DNA of 44,288 nt, from NCBI RefSeq assembly GCF_003259315.1, contig NZ_QLLT01000042.1, positions 1 through 44,288 on the forward strand, given 5' to 3'. Every line of letters starts with the position of its first letter. The stretch's first letter is position 1. This DNA is from Kitasatospora sp. SolWspMP-SS2h. Its GTDB lineage: Bacteria; Actinomycetota; Actinomycetes; Streptomycetales; Streptomycetaceae. Shown piece by piece: positions 7,620 through 15,372 of the stretch. The translations under genes and the position numbers were made by a program. The notes below the pieces were generated by a model. That model ran no database searches and was not told where the DNA came from. It saw only the letters and a program-made list of their open reading frames with translations.

Positions 7620-7648
7620 GGGATGGTGCTGTTCCGGCCCCGGTGCCG

Positions 7649-8365
7649 CTAGGCAGCGGTCAGGCCGGCCTTCTGCTCGACCAGGTCGGCGATCGTGTCG
7701 ATCACCTGGTCGAGGGTGAGTTCGCTGGTGTCCACCAGCACCGCGTCGGCGGCCTGGGTCAGCGGGGCGGTCTCCCGGGAGGAGTCCGCGGCGTCCCGGC
7801 GGGCCAGGTCGGCGGCCATCGCGGTGATGATCGCCTCGTCCACGCCCTTCGCCCGCAGCTCCGCGGCCCGGCGCTCGGACCGGGCCCGCTCGGACGCGGT
7901 CAGGAACACCTTCACGGTGGCGTTCGGGAACACCACCGAGCCCATGTCCCGGCCCTCGGCGACGATCCCGCGCTCGGCGTGCGAGGCGCAGCCGCGCTGC
8001 AGCTCCACCAGCCGGGCCCGGACCGCCGGGACAGCCGCCACGGCGCTCACCTTGGCGGTCACCTCGGGGCCGCGGATCGGCCCGGACACGTCCTGCCCGT
8101 CCACGGTTATGGTCGGCCCGGCGGCGTCCGTCCCGGACACGATCACCGGCTTCCCGCAGGCGATCGCCACCGCCTCCGCGTCCTCGACGTCCACCTCGTT
8201 GGCGAGCATCCACCAGGTCATCGCCCGGTACATCGCGCCGGTGTCCAGGAAGCTCAGCCCCAGCCGCGCGGCCACCGCCCGCGACACGGTCGACTTCCCG
8301 GACCCCGAAGGTCCGTCGATGGCGACGACGACCGGGCCGCTCGACGCTCGGTCGACACTGTCCAC
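7649..8365 (-). CDS. cmk: cytidylate kinase
   Basis: Protein of 238 aa. It phosphorylates CMP and dCMP with ATP in pyrimidine salvage. The P-loop GPSGSGKST is at 18-26, the NMP-binding DTGAMYRAMTWW at 41-52, then EGRDMGSVVFPNA and the Arg-rich lid (ASERARSERRAAEL). The length is normal for Gram-positive Cmk. The start GTG 8365 is chosen because gagagagg precedes it by about 8 nt and the protein begins just before the P-loop domain; longer upstream extensions would run through a duplicated gene remnant. It precedes der in the usual order, but I see no acyltransferase gene between them, which many streptomycetes have. Confidence 0.93.
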   Translation of the reverse strand: MDSVDRASSGPVVVAIDGPSGSGKSTVSRAVAARLGLSFLDTGAMYRAMTWWMLANEVDVEDAEAVAIACGKPVIVSGTDAAGPTITVDGQDVSGPIRGPEVTAKVSAVAAVPAVRARLVELQRGCASHAERGIVAEGRDMGSVVFPNATVKVFLTASERARSERRAAELRAKGVDEAIITAMAADLARRDAADSSRETAPLTQAADAVLVDTSELTLDQVIDTIADLVEQKAGLTAA

Positions 8366-8491
8366 GGGGCGAACCTCTCTCTCACGACACCAGAACTCAC
8401 CCTCAAGGTTAATGGACACCCGCCCACCCCCGACCCGCCCGGCAAAACCCCCCGCCGGCCCCTCCCCACAGGCCGACCACCCACCACCCCA

Positions 8492-8580
8492 CCCCCGGAG
8501 CCCCGCGCAGCGGACCGCCGACACCCGCACCACCGCCGGCGCGACGGTCAACCGCACGGGCCCGACCTGCCGGCCCTCTT
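8492..8580 (-). pseudogene. duplicated 3'-end fragment of the prephenate dehydrogenase gene
   Basis: Positions about 8516-8580 align with about 8691-8756 at roughly 80% identity by eye. On the minus strand the fragment reads LTVAPAVVRVSA, against LAVAPAMVRVLAA in the intact protein's ACT domain. A 23-bp identical block occurs beside each copy (8492-8514 and 8624-8646), and a shorter partial copy lies at 8595-8611. The fragment has no usable frame of its own and lies between cmk and the intact gene. It looks like an old tandem duplication. Confidence 0.65.
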
Positions 8581-8646
8581 CTCCCCCACCCCCCAGAGCC
8601 CCGCGCAGCGGCTCCCCCTCCCGCCCCCGGAGCCCCGCGCAGCGGA
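8492..8646. repeat. three copies of a GC-rich intergenic repeat
   Basis: The core agccccgcgcagcgg occurs at 8499-8513, 8597-8611 and 8631-8645; the outer two copies extend to 23 identical bp. The repeats lie between the prephenate dehydrogenase stop and the cmk start. The rest of this gap (8366-8491) holds only GC-rich low-complexity sequence and the cmk ribosome-binding site. Confidence 0.75.
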
Positions 8647-8651
8647 CCCCC

Positions 8652-9737
8652 CTAGTCCCGCACCCCCCACCCCCGCTCGCGCAGCCCCGCCGCCAGCACC
8701 CGCACCATCGCCGGCGCGACGGCCAGCTGCACGTGGCCGACCTGCTGGCCCGTCGAGTGCTCGATCGTCACGTCCTCGATGTTCACGCCCAGCGCGCCGA
8801 CCTCGCCGAAGAGGCGGCCGAGTTCGCCGGGCTGGTCGCCGAGGACGACCGTGACGGTCTCGTAGCGGGTGGGCGGCGCCCCGTGCTTGCCCGGGATGCG
8901 GGCCTGGCCGGTGTTGCCGCGGCGCATGACGGCCTCGATGCCGGCCGCGCCCGTGCGCCGCTCGCCCTCGTCGGCGGCCTGGAGGGCCCGCAGCGCGGTG
9001 ACGGTGTCCGCGAGGTCGGCGGCGAGGTCGTCGAGGACGTCGGCGACCACGCCCGCGTTGGCGGAGAGGATGTCGATCCACATCGCGGGGTTGGAGGCGG
9101 CGATCCGGGTGACGTCGCGCACGCCCTGGCCGGAGAGCCGGACGGCGGTCTCGTCGGCGTGTTCGAGCCGGGCGGCGACCAGCGAGGAGAGCAGTTGCGG
9201 GGCGTGGGAGACGAGGGCGACGGCCCGGTCGTGGTCGGCGGCGTCCATCACGATCGGCATGGCCCCGCAGAGGGCGACGAGTTCGAGCGCGGCGTTGAGG
9301 GTCTCGGTGTCGGTGTCGGCGGTGGGCGTGAGCACCCAGGGGCGGCCCTCGAACAGGTCGGCGGTGGCGGCGAGCGGCCCGGAGCGTTCGCGGCCGGCCA
9401 TCGGGTGCGAGCCGATGTAGTGGACGGTGTCGAGTCCGAGCGTGGCGATCTCGCCGCGCGGCCCGGCCTTGACGCTGGCGACGTCGGTGTAGCAGCGGGC
9501 CAGGCCGCGCCGCTGGCAGTCCGCGAGGACCTTGCCGACCAGGGCGGGCGGGACGGCGATGACGGCCAGGTCGACGGGCCCGTCGGGGAGTTCGGTGGTG
9601 CCCGCGCCGAGCGAGGCGGCCGTGCGGGCGGCGTCCTGGTCGGCGTCCTCCAGGTGGACGCTGATCCCCCGGCGGGTGAGGGCGAGCGCGGCGGAGGTGC
9701 CGATCAGTCCGGTGCCGATGACGGCGGCTGTGCGCAT
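8652..9737 (-). CDS. tyrA: prephenate dehydrogenase
   Basis: Protein of 361 aa. It oxidatively decarboxylates prephenate to 4-hydroxyphenylpyruvate with NAD in tyrosine synthesis. The Rossmann motif GTGLIGTS is at 8-15, the substrate/NAD loop GSHPMAG at 109-115, and the catalytic His178 in SHAPQLLSSL. A C-terminal ACT domain (about 292-357, YETVTVVLGDQPGELGRLF) suggests tyrosine feedback control. The ATG 9737 start begins exactly at the Rossmann strand (MRTAAVIGTG). The gene lies next to cmk, as is common in actinomycetes, and diverges from the DUF4139 pair. Its 3' end has been partly duplicated downstream. Confidence 0.92.
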   Translation of the reverse strand: MRTAAVIGTGLIGTSAALALTRRGISVHLEDADQDAARTAASLGAGTTELPDGPVDLAVIAVPPALVGKVLADCQRRGLARCYTDVASVKAGPRGEIATLGLDTVHYIGSHPMAGRERSGPLAATADLFEGRPWVLTPTADTDTETLNAALELVALCGAMPIVMDAADHDRAVALVSHAPQLLSSLVAARLEHADETAVRLSGQGVRDVTRIAASNPAMWIDILSANAGVVADVLDDLAADLADTVTALRALQAADEGERRTGAAGIEAVMRRGNTGQARIPGKHGAPPTRYETVTVVLGDQPGELGRLFGEVGALGVNIEDVTIEHSTGQQVGHVQLAVAPAMVRVLAAGLRERGWGVRD

Positions 9738-9930
9738 GGCGGCTTCTCGTCTCGCGGGTGCGGTCAAGGGGTGTCGGGCCCCATCCTCTCGTACGCCCCG
9801 GCGGCCGCGCATACCGCCCCGGCGGGGCCCGTGGGCCGACGCGCAGGGGAAATCCGGGTGTGGTGACGGGGGTTGGGTGCAGACTGGGCGCCCGGGTCCG
9901 GGGTGCGGGCCGACGGGCGAAGGGGGCCAG

Positions 9931-12024
9931 GTGGCGGGGAAACGGGCGGTGTGGGAGTCCGGGTTGGAGTCGGTGGTGGTGCACGCGGTGGGCGCGGTGT
10001 GCCGGCGCCGGGCGTCGGGGGTGGTGCCGGCGGACGGCCGGGTGCGGGTGGCGGGGCTGCCCCGGCTGGCCGCGGCGGGGTCGCTGCGGGTGCGGGTGCT
10101 GTCGGGTGACGGGCGGGTCGCCGAGGCCCGGCTGGAGTACCCGGCCCGGGTCCGCTCCGATGACGAACGGCCCGCCTGGGAGCAGGAGTTGAAGGAGCTC
10201 CGGGCCCGGGTCGAGCTGCTGGAGGAGCGCCGCGCGCGGCTGGAGGAGCGGATCGCCGAGGTCGCGGCGCTGCGCCCGGTGCCGCCGCAGCGGCGCCGGG
10301 ACGAGGGGCACCGGCGGGCTCCGGCGGACGCGGTGCTGGCGCTGGCGGAGTTCGTGGACACCCGGCTGGAGGTGCTGCAGGAGCGGGCGGTGGAGCTGGC
10401 CCAGGAGGTCCGGCTGGCCGAGCACGCCCTGCTGGTGGCCGAGGAGCGCGCGGACGCCCGTTCGAGCGCCGAGCGGCCGGGCGGCGTGGCGGCGGGGGCG
10501 TGCGCCGAGCTGACGGTGCGCGGCGCGGGCCCGGTGGAGCTGGAGGTGGAGTACGCGGTGCCGGGCGCGGTGTGGGTGCCGACGTACCGGCTGGCGCACC
10601 GCCGGGGCGAGCGCACCGCGCGGCTGGTGCTGCGGGCGTCGGTGGCGCAGCGCACCGGCGAGGACTGGTCGGGGGTGCGGCTGGCGCTGTCGACGGCGAG
10701 CCTGGTGCGCTCGGGCGCGCTGCCGGAGCTGGCCTCGCTGCGGATCGGCCGCCGGCAGGCGGTGCCCGCGCCCTCGGGGTGGCGGGCCCAGCCGGCCGGC
10801 CTGGACGACCTGTTCGCGGGCTGGCAGGACGCGCAGCGCGCGAAGCCGGAGCCGGAGCCGTACGCGGCGTCGGCTCCGGTGGCGGTGGCGGTGGCGGGCG
10901 GCGGTCCGGTGCCCGCGCCGAAGCCCGCGCCCCGGCCGTCGGCCCGGCGGGCGTCGGCGGCCCGGGCCCGGGGTCCGGCGGGCGCCCCGGGGGCGCCGGG
11001 GTTCGTCCCGACGGCCCCGCCGGTGCCGGTGGCGCCGGTGATGCCGATGATGCCGGTGGCCGCGTCCGCTCCCCCGCCGCCCCCGGCCCCCGCGGGCGCG
11101 GCACCGCCGGGCCAGGCGTACGGCGGGGCGCCGCAGGGCTACGGCGGGGCGGCCCCCGAGCCGTTCGCGGACTTCGCGCCGGCCGCCGCGCCCGACCCGC
11201 GCCCGTCCGCCGACCAGCTGGACTACCCGGCGATGGTGCTGGCGGGCCCGGAGGAGGAGTCGTACCGCCGGGGCCGGCTGTTCCCGGAGCCCGCGCGGCC
11301 CGGGGCGGGCGGGGGCGCGCTGTACGAGGCGGAGGCGGTGGGGCGGCTGCCGCTGCCGCGTTTCGGGGCGCCGCCGCGCGAGTCGGCGGGCGCCTTCGAC
11401 CACCGCTTCGACGCGCAGGCCCCGGCGCACGTCCCCGCGGACGGGGGGTGGCACACGGTGGCGGTGGCGGAGCTGCCGGTGGGGGTGCGCACCGGCTACG
11501 TGACGGTGCCCTCGGTGGAGGAGGCGGTGTACGCGGTGCTGGAGCTGACGAACGCGACGGCGCACGCGCTGCTGGCCGGGCCGGTGGAGGTGTCGGTGGA
11601 CGGCGACTTCCTGCTGACGGCGGCGCTGCCGACGCTGGCGCCGGGCGGGGTGCGGGAGGTGGGCCTGGGCCGGGCGGAGGAGCTGCGGGTGGCCCGGCAC
11701 ACCGAGGTGCGGGAGTCGACGTCGGGGGTGCTGAACTCGACGACGGTGCTGGACCACGGGGTGCGGATCGAGCTGGTGAACCGGCTGCCGCACGAGGCGT
11801 CGGTGGAGGTCCGCGAGCGGGTCCCGGTCCCGGGCGACCCGGAGGTGCGGATCGAGGAGCGGCCGGGCTGGTCGCCGCCGGCCGAGCCGTCCGCCGAGGT
11901 GCCCGCCTCGGCGCGGATCCGCCGGGTGGTGGTGCCGCCCGGCGGTTCGGTGGAGCTGACGGGCGGTTATGTGGTCCGCATCCCGGCCGGCAAGGCCGTG
12001 GTCGGCGGGAACCGGAGGAGTTGA
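9931..12024 (+). CDS. DUF4139 protein with Pro/Ala-rich insertion
   Basis: Protein of 697 aa. It shows the MuiA/DUF4139 layout: an N-terminal beta domain (DUF4140-like, about 8-75), a coiled coil rich in Glu/Arg/Leu (about 85-190), then the DUF4139 beta domain beginning near residue 215 with the hallmark VAQRTGEDWSGVRLALST (about 238-255). A roughly 130-residue Pro/Ala/Gly insertion (about 305-440) splits the DUF4139 domain, which resumes to the end (DYPAMVLAG onwards). No signal peptide is seen, so it is likely cytosolic. The function of the family is unclear; some relatives are called mucoidy inhibitor A. Start GTG 9931 follows a purine-rich agggggc. The stop overlaps the ribosome-binding region of the next paralog. 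Confidence 0.85.
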   Translation: MAGKRAVWESGLESVVVHAVGAVCRRRASGVVPADGRVRVAGLPRLAAAGSLRVRVLSGDGRVAEARLEYPARVRSDDERPAWEQELKELRARVELLEERRARLEERIAEVAALRPVPPQRRRDEGHRRAPADAVLALAEFVDTRLEVLQERAVELAQEVRLAEHALLVAEERADARSSAERPGGVAAGACAELTVRGAGPVELEVEYAVPGAVWVPTYRLAHRRGERTARLVLRASVAQRTGEDWSGVRLALSTASLVRSGALPELASLRIGRRQAVPAPSGWRAQPAGLDDLFAGWQDAQRAKPEPEPYAASAPVAVAVAGGGPVPAPKPAPRPSARRASAARARGPAGAPGAPGFVPTAPPVPVAPVMPMMPVAASAPPPPPAPAGAAPPGQAYGGAPQGYGGAAPEPFADFAPAAAPDPRPSADQLDYPAMVLAGPEEESYRRGRLFPEPARPGAGGGALYEAEAVGRLPLPRFGAPPRESAGAFDHRFDAQAPAHVPADGGWHTVAVAELPVGVRTGYVTVPSVEEAVYAVLELTNATAHALLAGPVEVSVDGDFLLTAALPTLAPGGVREVGLGRAEELRVARHTEVRESTSGVLNSTTVLDHGVRIELVNRLPHEASVEVRERVPVPGDPEVRIEERPGWSPPAEPSAEVPASARIRRVVVPPGGSVELTGGYVVRIPAGKAVVGGNRRS

Positions 12025-12047
12025 ACGTGCCGGAGGAGTGGAACGTG
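12012..12047 (+). repeat. tandem duplication of an 18-bp ribosome-binding-site/start module
   Basis: ccggaggagttgaacgtg (12012-12029) is followed directly by ccggaggagtggaacgtg (12030-12047), with one mismatch. Each copy has a ggaggag box 6 nt before an in-frame GTG. The first copy also contains the TGA that ends the upstream DUF4139 gene. Confidence 0.85.
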
Positions 12048-13625
12048 GCCGAGGAGACGATCGCCCTTCCGGTGACGGCCGTGACCTGTCTGGAGGACCG
12101 GGCACAGCTGGAGCGGACGGCGGAACTGGAGCTGTCGCCGGGCGTGCACCGGCTGCGGCTGGGCCCGGTGACGGCGCTGGCGGTGGACCGCTCGCTGCAC
12201 GCGGCGCTGCTGCACGCGGACGGCGCGGACGGCGCGGACGGCGGCGGGGCGAAGGTGCTGGACGTGCGGCTGGTGCGGTCCTGGCAGCCGCCGGTGCCGC
12301 TGCCGCCGGGGCCGGAGGACTCGGCGCTGCGCCGCCGGGTGCACGACCTGGAGCGCGAGCACCTGGCCGAGTCGCGTCGCCAGGAGCGGTTGCAGGCCCG
12401 GCTGGCGCTGCTCGGCCAGCTGGCGGCGGACCTGCTGCGGGAGATCGGCGAGGGCGCGGGCAGCGGCGAGCTGGAGCAGGCCCGCTGGTCGCGCGAGCTG
12501 GACCGGGTGGACGCGGAGCGGGAGTCGTACGGCGAGCGGCTGCGGGCCTCGCGGCTGCGCTCGGTGGAGCTGGCGACCGAGCTGGCCCGGGCCGAGGAGG
12601 CGCTGGACCTCGCCGAGCGGGAGCCGGCCGAGCTGCTGGCGTTCGTGGAGCTGTCGGTGGAGTGCGCCGCGCCGGGCCGATTCCTGGCCCGGGTGGGGCA
12701 CCTGGTGGCGTGCGCGCTGTGGCGTCCGGCGTACCGGGCGGAGCTGGTGGACGGCCGGCTGCGGCTGGAGAGCGACGCGGTGGTGTGGCAGCGCACCGGC
12801 GAGGACTGGTCGGACGTGCGGCTGACGCTGTCGACGGCGCGGTCGGCGTCGGCGGGCGAGCCGCCGGCGCTGGCCGAGGACCGGCTGGTGCTGCGGGAGC
12901 GCTCGGCGCAGGAGAAGAAGACCGTCGAGGTGGAGCTGCGGGAGCAGGCCGTCCCGGACGCCGGCCCGCTGGAGCCGGGCCTGCCGGGGGTGGACGACGG
13001 CGGCGAGGTGCGGGTGCTGCGGGTGGACGGCCCGGTGTCGGTGCCCGCGGACGGGCGGGCGCACCGGGTGCCGGTGAGCGTGTTCGAGGCGGCGGCGCGC
13101 AGCGAGTACGCGGCGGCGCCGGAGCTGTCGGACGCGGTGACGGAGGTGGTGTCGTTCCGCAACGCGGCGGGGCACGCGCTGCTGGCCGGCCCGGTGGACC
13201 TGGTGCGCGGCTCGGGCTACACCGGCCGGGGCGCGCTGGAGTTCACCGCGCCGGGCGCGCCGGTGCGGCTGGCGTTCGGCTCCTCGGACGGCCTGCGGGT
13301 GGTCCGGGAGGCGGACGAGCGCCGGGAGGGCGCGGGCCTGGGCGGCCAGCGCACCCTGGTGACCCGCACGGTGCGGCTGCACCTGTCGCGCTTCTCCGGC
13401 CCGGACGAGCACGGCGAGCGGGTGGTGGTGCTGCGCGAGCGCATCCCGGTCTCGGAGGTGTCGGCGGTGCAGGTGCGGCTGCGCAAGGAGCACTGCTCGC
13501 CGCCGCCGGACGAGCTGGACGCCGAGGGCATCGTCCGCTGGGAGATGCCGCTGCCGCCGGGCGGGCGGTGCACGGTGACGCTGGTGTACGAGATCGCGGC
13601 GACGGCGAAGGTGGCGGGGCTGTGA
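12027..13625 (+). CDS. DUF4139 protein, second paralog
   Basis: Protein of 532 aa. It has the same architecture as its neighbour but without the Pro-rich insertion: an N-terminal beta domain (PVTAVTCLEDRAQLERTAEL, about 13-32), a coiled coil with many Arg/Glu/Leu (about 95-195), and DUF4139 with VWQRTGEDWSDVRLTLSTA near 253-271, running to the end. It starts two nt after the stop of the first paralog at GTG 12027; GTG 12045 is equally well placed behind a duplicated Shine-Dalgarno box. Close spacing and shared fold suggest the two proteins work as a pair, perhaps a heteromer through the coiled coils. That is inference. Confidence 0.85.
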   Translation: MPEEWNVAEETIALPVTAVTCLEDRAQLERTAELELSPGVHRLRLGPVTALAVDRSLHAALLHADGADGADGGGAKVLDVRLVRSWQPPVPLPPGPEDSALRRRVHDLEREHLAESRRQERLQARLALLGQLAADLLREIGEGAGSGELEQARWSRELDRVDAERESYGERLRASRLRSVELATELARAEEALDLAEREPAELLAFVELSVECAAPGRFLARVGHLVACALWRPAYRAELVDGRLRLESDAVVWQRTGEDWSDVRLTLSTARSASAGEPPALAEDRLVLRERSAQEKKTVEVELREQAVPDAGPLEPGLPGVDDGGEVRVLRVDGPVSVPADGRAHRVPVSVFEAAARSEYAAAPELSDAVTEVVSFRNAAGHALLAGPVDLVRGSGYTGRGALEFTAPGAPVRLAFGSSDGLRVVREADERREGAGLGGQRTLVTRTVRLHLSRFSGPDEHGERVVVLRERIPVSEVSAVQVRLRKEHCSPPPDELDAEGIVRWEMPLPPGGRCTVTLVYEIAATAKVAGL

Positions 13626-13674
13626 GCCGCGCCCCCGGCCCGGCGGCCCGGCCCGGGAGGGGTACAACAGAGGC

Positions 13675-14037
13675 ATGATCTACCACCTCGCCCCGCTGGA
13701 CGACTGGCTGCGCGACCCGGGCCGGCCGTACACCGCCGCGTCGCTGCTGACCGAGGGCTTCCTGCACTGCTCGCCGGACGAGCCCACCGCGCTGGCGGTG
13801 GCCAACGCGTTCTTCCGGGACGCCCCGGAGCCGCTGATGGCGCTGCTGATCGAGGAGGCGCTGGTCGAGCCGATGGTGAAGTGGGAGGCGGCCACCGGCG
13901 GGCCGCCGCCGGGCACCGCCGAGGGGGTGCTGTTCCCGCACGTGTACGGGCGGCTGAACCGGACGGCGGTGCTGGGCCTGGAGAAGCTGGAGCGCGGCCC
14001 GGACGGGCGCTGGGCGGCGCTGCGGCCCTGGAGCTGA
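13675..14037 (+). CDS. DUF952 domain protein
   Basis: Protein of 120 aa, full length for DUF952 (about 100-120 aa). It has the family pattern IYHLAPLDDW at the start, then SLLTEGFLHCSPDEPT (about 23-38) and FPHVYGRLNRTAVLGLEKLE near the end. The fold is thought to relate to ADP-ribosyltransferase/glutathione-S-transferase-linked domains, but no activity is established. Start ATG 13675 follows cagagg. It lies 49 nt after the DUF4139 pair on the same strand and may be cotranscribed. Confidence 0.8.
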   Translation: MIYHLAPLDDWLRDPGRPYTAASLLTEGFLHCSPDEPTALAVANAFFRDAPEPLMALLIEEALVEPMVKWEAATGGPPPGTAEGVLFPHVYGRLNRTAVLGLEKLERGPDGRWAALRPWS

Positions 14038-14049
14038 CCCCCGGGACCC

Positions 14050-14092
14050 CCGGCGGCCGGGGCGGTGCCCGGGGCCCGCACGGGGCCGCCGG
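14050..14092. terminator. candidate terminator between convergent DUF952 and regulator genes
   Basis: Nine-bp stem ccggcggcc (14050-14058) / ggccgccgg (14084-14092) encloses a smaller gtgc/gcac hairpin. It lies just after the DUF952 stop. Confidence 0.4.
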
Positions 14093-14168
14093 CGGGCGTT
14101 GACGGGCGTTCACGGGAGTCGGCGGGCGTCGGCGGGCGTTGACGGCCCGTCACCGGCCGTCGGCGGGC
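14091..14168. repeat. short degenerate tandem repeats
   Basis: Near-repeats of ggcgggcgttgacgg and gtcggcgggcg fill the gap before the regulator's stop codon at 14176. No gene is seen here. Confidence 0.6.
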
Positions 14169-14175
14169 CCGGCGC

Positions 14176-15153
14176 TCAGAGCCAGCCGCGCTCCCGGGCC
14201 GCCATGCCCGCCTGGAAGCGGGTGGTGGCGCCCAGCTCCCGCATCAGGCCCTGGAGGCGGCGCTGGGTGGTGCGGGCGCTCCAGCCCAGCGAGCGGGCGA
14301 TCGACTCGTCGGTGAGGCCGGCCGCGAGCAGGCCCAGCAGCTTGAGGTGGTCGGCCTCCGGCCCGGGGCCCTCGCCGTCGCCGAGCACGGTCTGCAGCGG
14401 CACCGCGCGCTCCCACTCGGCCTCGAACAGCGCGTCCAGGGCCTGGAGCAGCGCGGAGGGGTGGATCACGTACGCGGCGTCCAGCACGCTGTCGCCGACG
14501 CTGATCGGGATGATCGCCATCTTGTCGTCGGCCATCATCATCTTCATCGGCAGCACCGGCCGGACCCTGGCCTCCTCGCCGTCCTCGACGCCGGTGAGGA
14601 TCTCCTGCTCCAGGCGCCCGGGCCAGGCGATCGCCTCCTTGTCGAAGACGGTGCGGATCCGCACCCCGGACTTGAGCTTGGCCCGCTGCCGGGGCTGCTC
14701 GACCGTCGGGTCCTGCACGTACGGCGGGCAGTCGAAGCCGCGGATCTGGTACTGGCTGGACTCGATCAGGTGCTCCAGCCGCTGGGCGATCGCCTCGCCG
14801 CCGGTGAGCACCTCCACCGAGTGCGCCGGGTCGGTGTACCGGGAGGCCTCCCGGAAGGCGTCCATCAGCCGGTGCATCTCGGCCCGGGCGGAGCGCAGCT
14901 CGGCCTCGCGGTGGCCGATCAGGGTGCCGATGGCGACGTCGGGGGCGACCGACAGGTAGCGCTCCCGGTCGACCGGGGCGCGGGTGGCCATGCCCTGCTC
15001 GGCGAGCCGGTCCAGGGCCGCCCGGCACTGCTCCAGGGTCAGGCCGCAGTGCTCCGCCAGCTCCTGGGCGGTGGACTGCGGCGCGACGACCAGCGCGGCG
15101 TACACCTGGCCGTCGGTCAGGCCGAGGCCCAGCACGGTGAATGCGTCCAGCAT
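14176..15153 (-). CDS. TrmB/LuxR-type transcriptional regulator
   Basis: Protein of 325 aa. The N-terminal 65 residues form a TrmB-like winged helix (GLGLTDGQVYAALVVAPQSTAQELAEHCGL). The middle (about 70-255) looks like a sensor or dimer domain similar to the phospholipase-D-like TrmB C-terminal half. Residues about 262-315 form a LuxR-type helix-turn-helix (LLAAGLTDESIARSLGWSARTTQRRL). Such two-headed regulators are common in streptomycetes and often control nearby or distant metabolic genes; no ligand is evident here. Start ATG 15153 follows ggaagg. Two 20-bp palindromic sites upstream suggest autoregulation. Confidence 0.82.
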   Translation of the reverse strand: MLDAFTVLGLGLTDGQVYAALVVAPQSTAQELAEHCGLTLEQCRAALDRLAEQGMATRAPVDRERYLSVAPDVAIGTLIGHREAELRSARAEMHRLMDAFREASRYTDPAHSVEVLTGGEAIAQRLEHLIESSQYQIRGFDCPPYVQDPTVEQPRQRAKLKSGVRIRTVFDKEAIAWPGRLEQEILTGVEDGEEARVRPVLPMKMMMADDKMAIIPISVGDSVLDAAYVIHPSALLQALDALFEAEWERAVPLQTVLGDGEGPGPEADHLKLLGLLAAGLTDESIARSLGWSARTTQRRLQGLMRELGATTRFQAGMAARERGWL

Positions 15154-15193
15154 GGTGGTGCTTCCTTCCCCCGCCGCCCTGGTGGCCTGACGC

Positions 15194-15249
15194 GGTGGCG
15201 CACTTCCGCCATGCGCCGGGGCGAACTTCGGTGGCAATCTTCTGCCACC
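15194..15249. promoter_or_regulatory. two operator-like palindromes upstream of the regulator
   Basis: GGTGGCA-atcttc-TGCCACC (15230-15249) is a perfect seven-bp inverted repeat. GGTGGCG-cacttc-CGCCATG (15194-15213) is a weaker copy with the same 6-nt spacer, 36 bp away. Both lie 40-100 nt before the regulator's start codon, on its own promoter side. Confidence 0.5.
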
Positions 15250-15321
15250 GGGCGGAACGATGGCAAGGCCGTGCGGTGCGCCTCACATGTCAAGACCCGG
15301 CAAAGCCGGTCCGCGCACGCG

Positions 15322-15360
15322 CCGGAGCCCGTCCGCCGTGGCACGGCGGACGGGCTCCGG
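15322..15360 (-). terminator. terminator after the pseudouridine synthase gene
   Basis: Seventeen-bp perfect stem (15322-15338 with 15344-15360; arm ccggagcccgtccgccg) and a 5-nt loop, 12 nt past the stop. No T tract. Confidence 0.72.
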
Positions 15361-15372
15361 TGGCGGTCTCGG

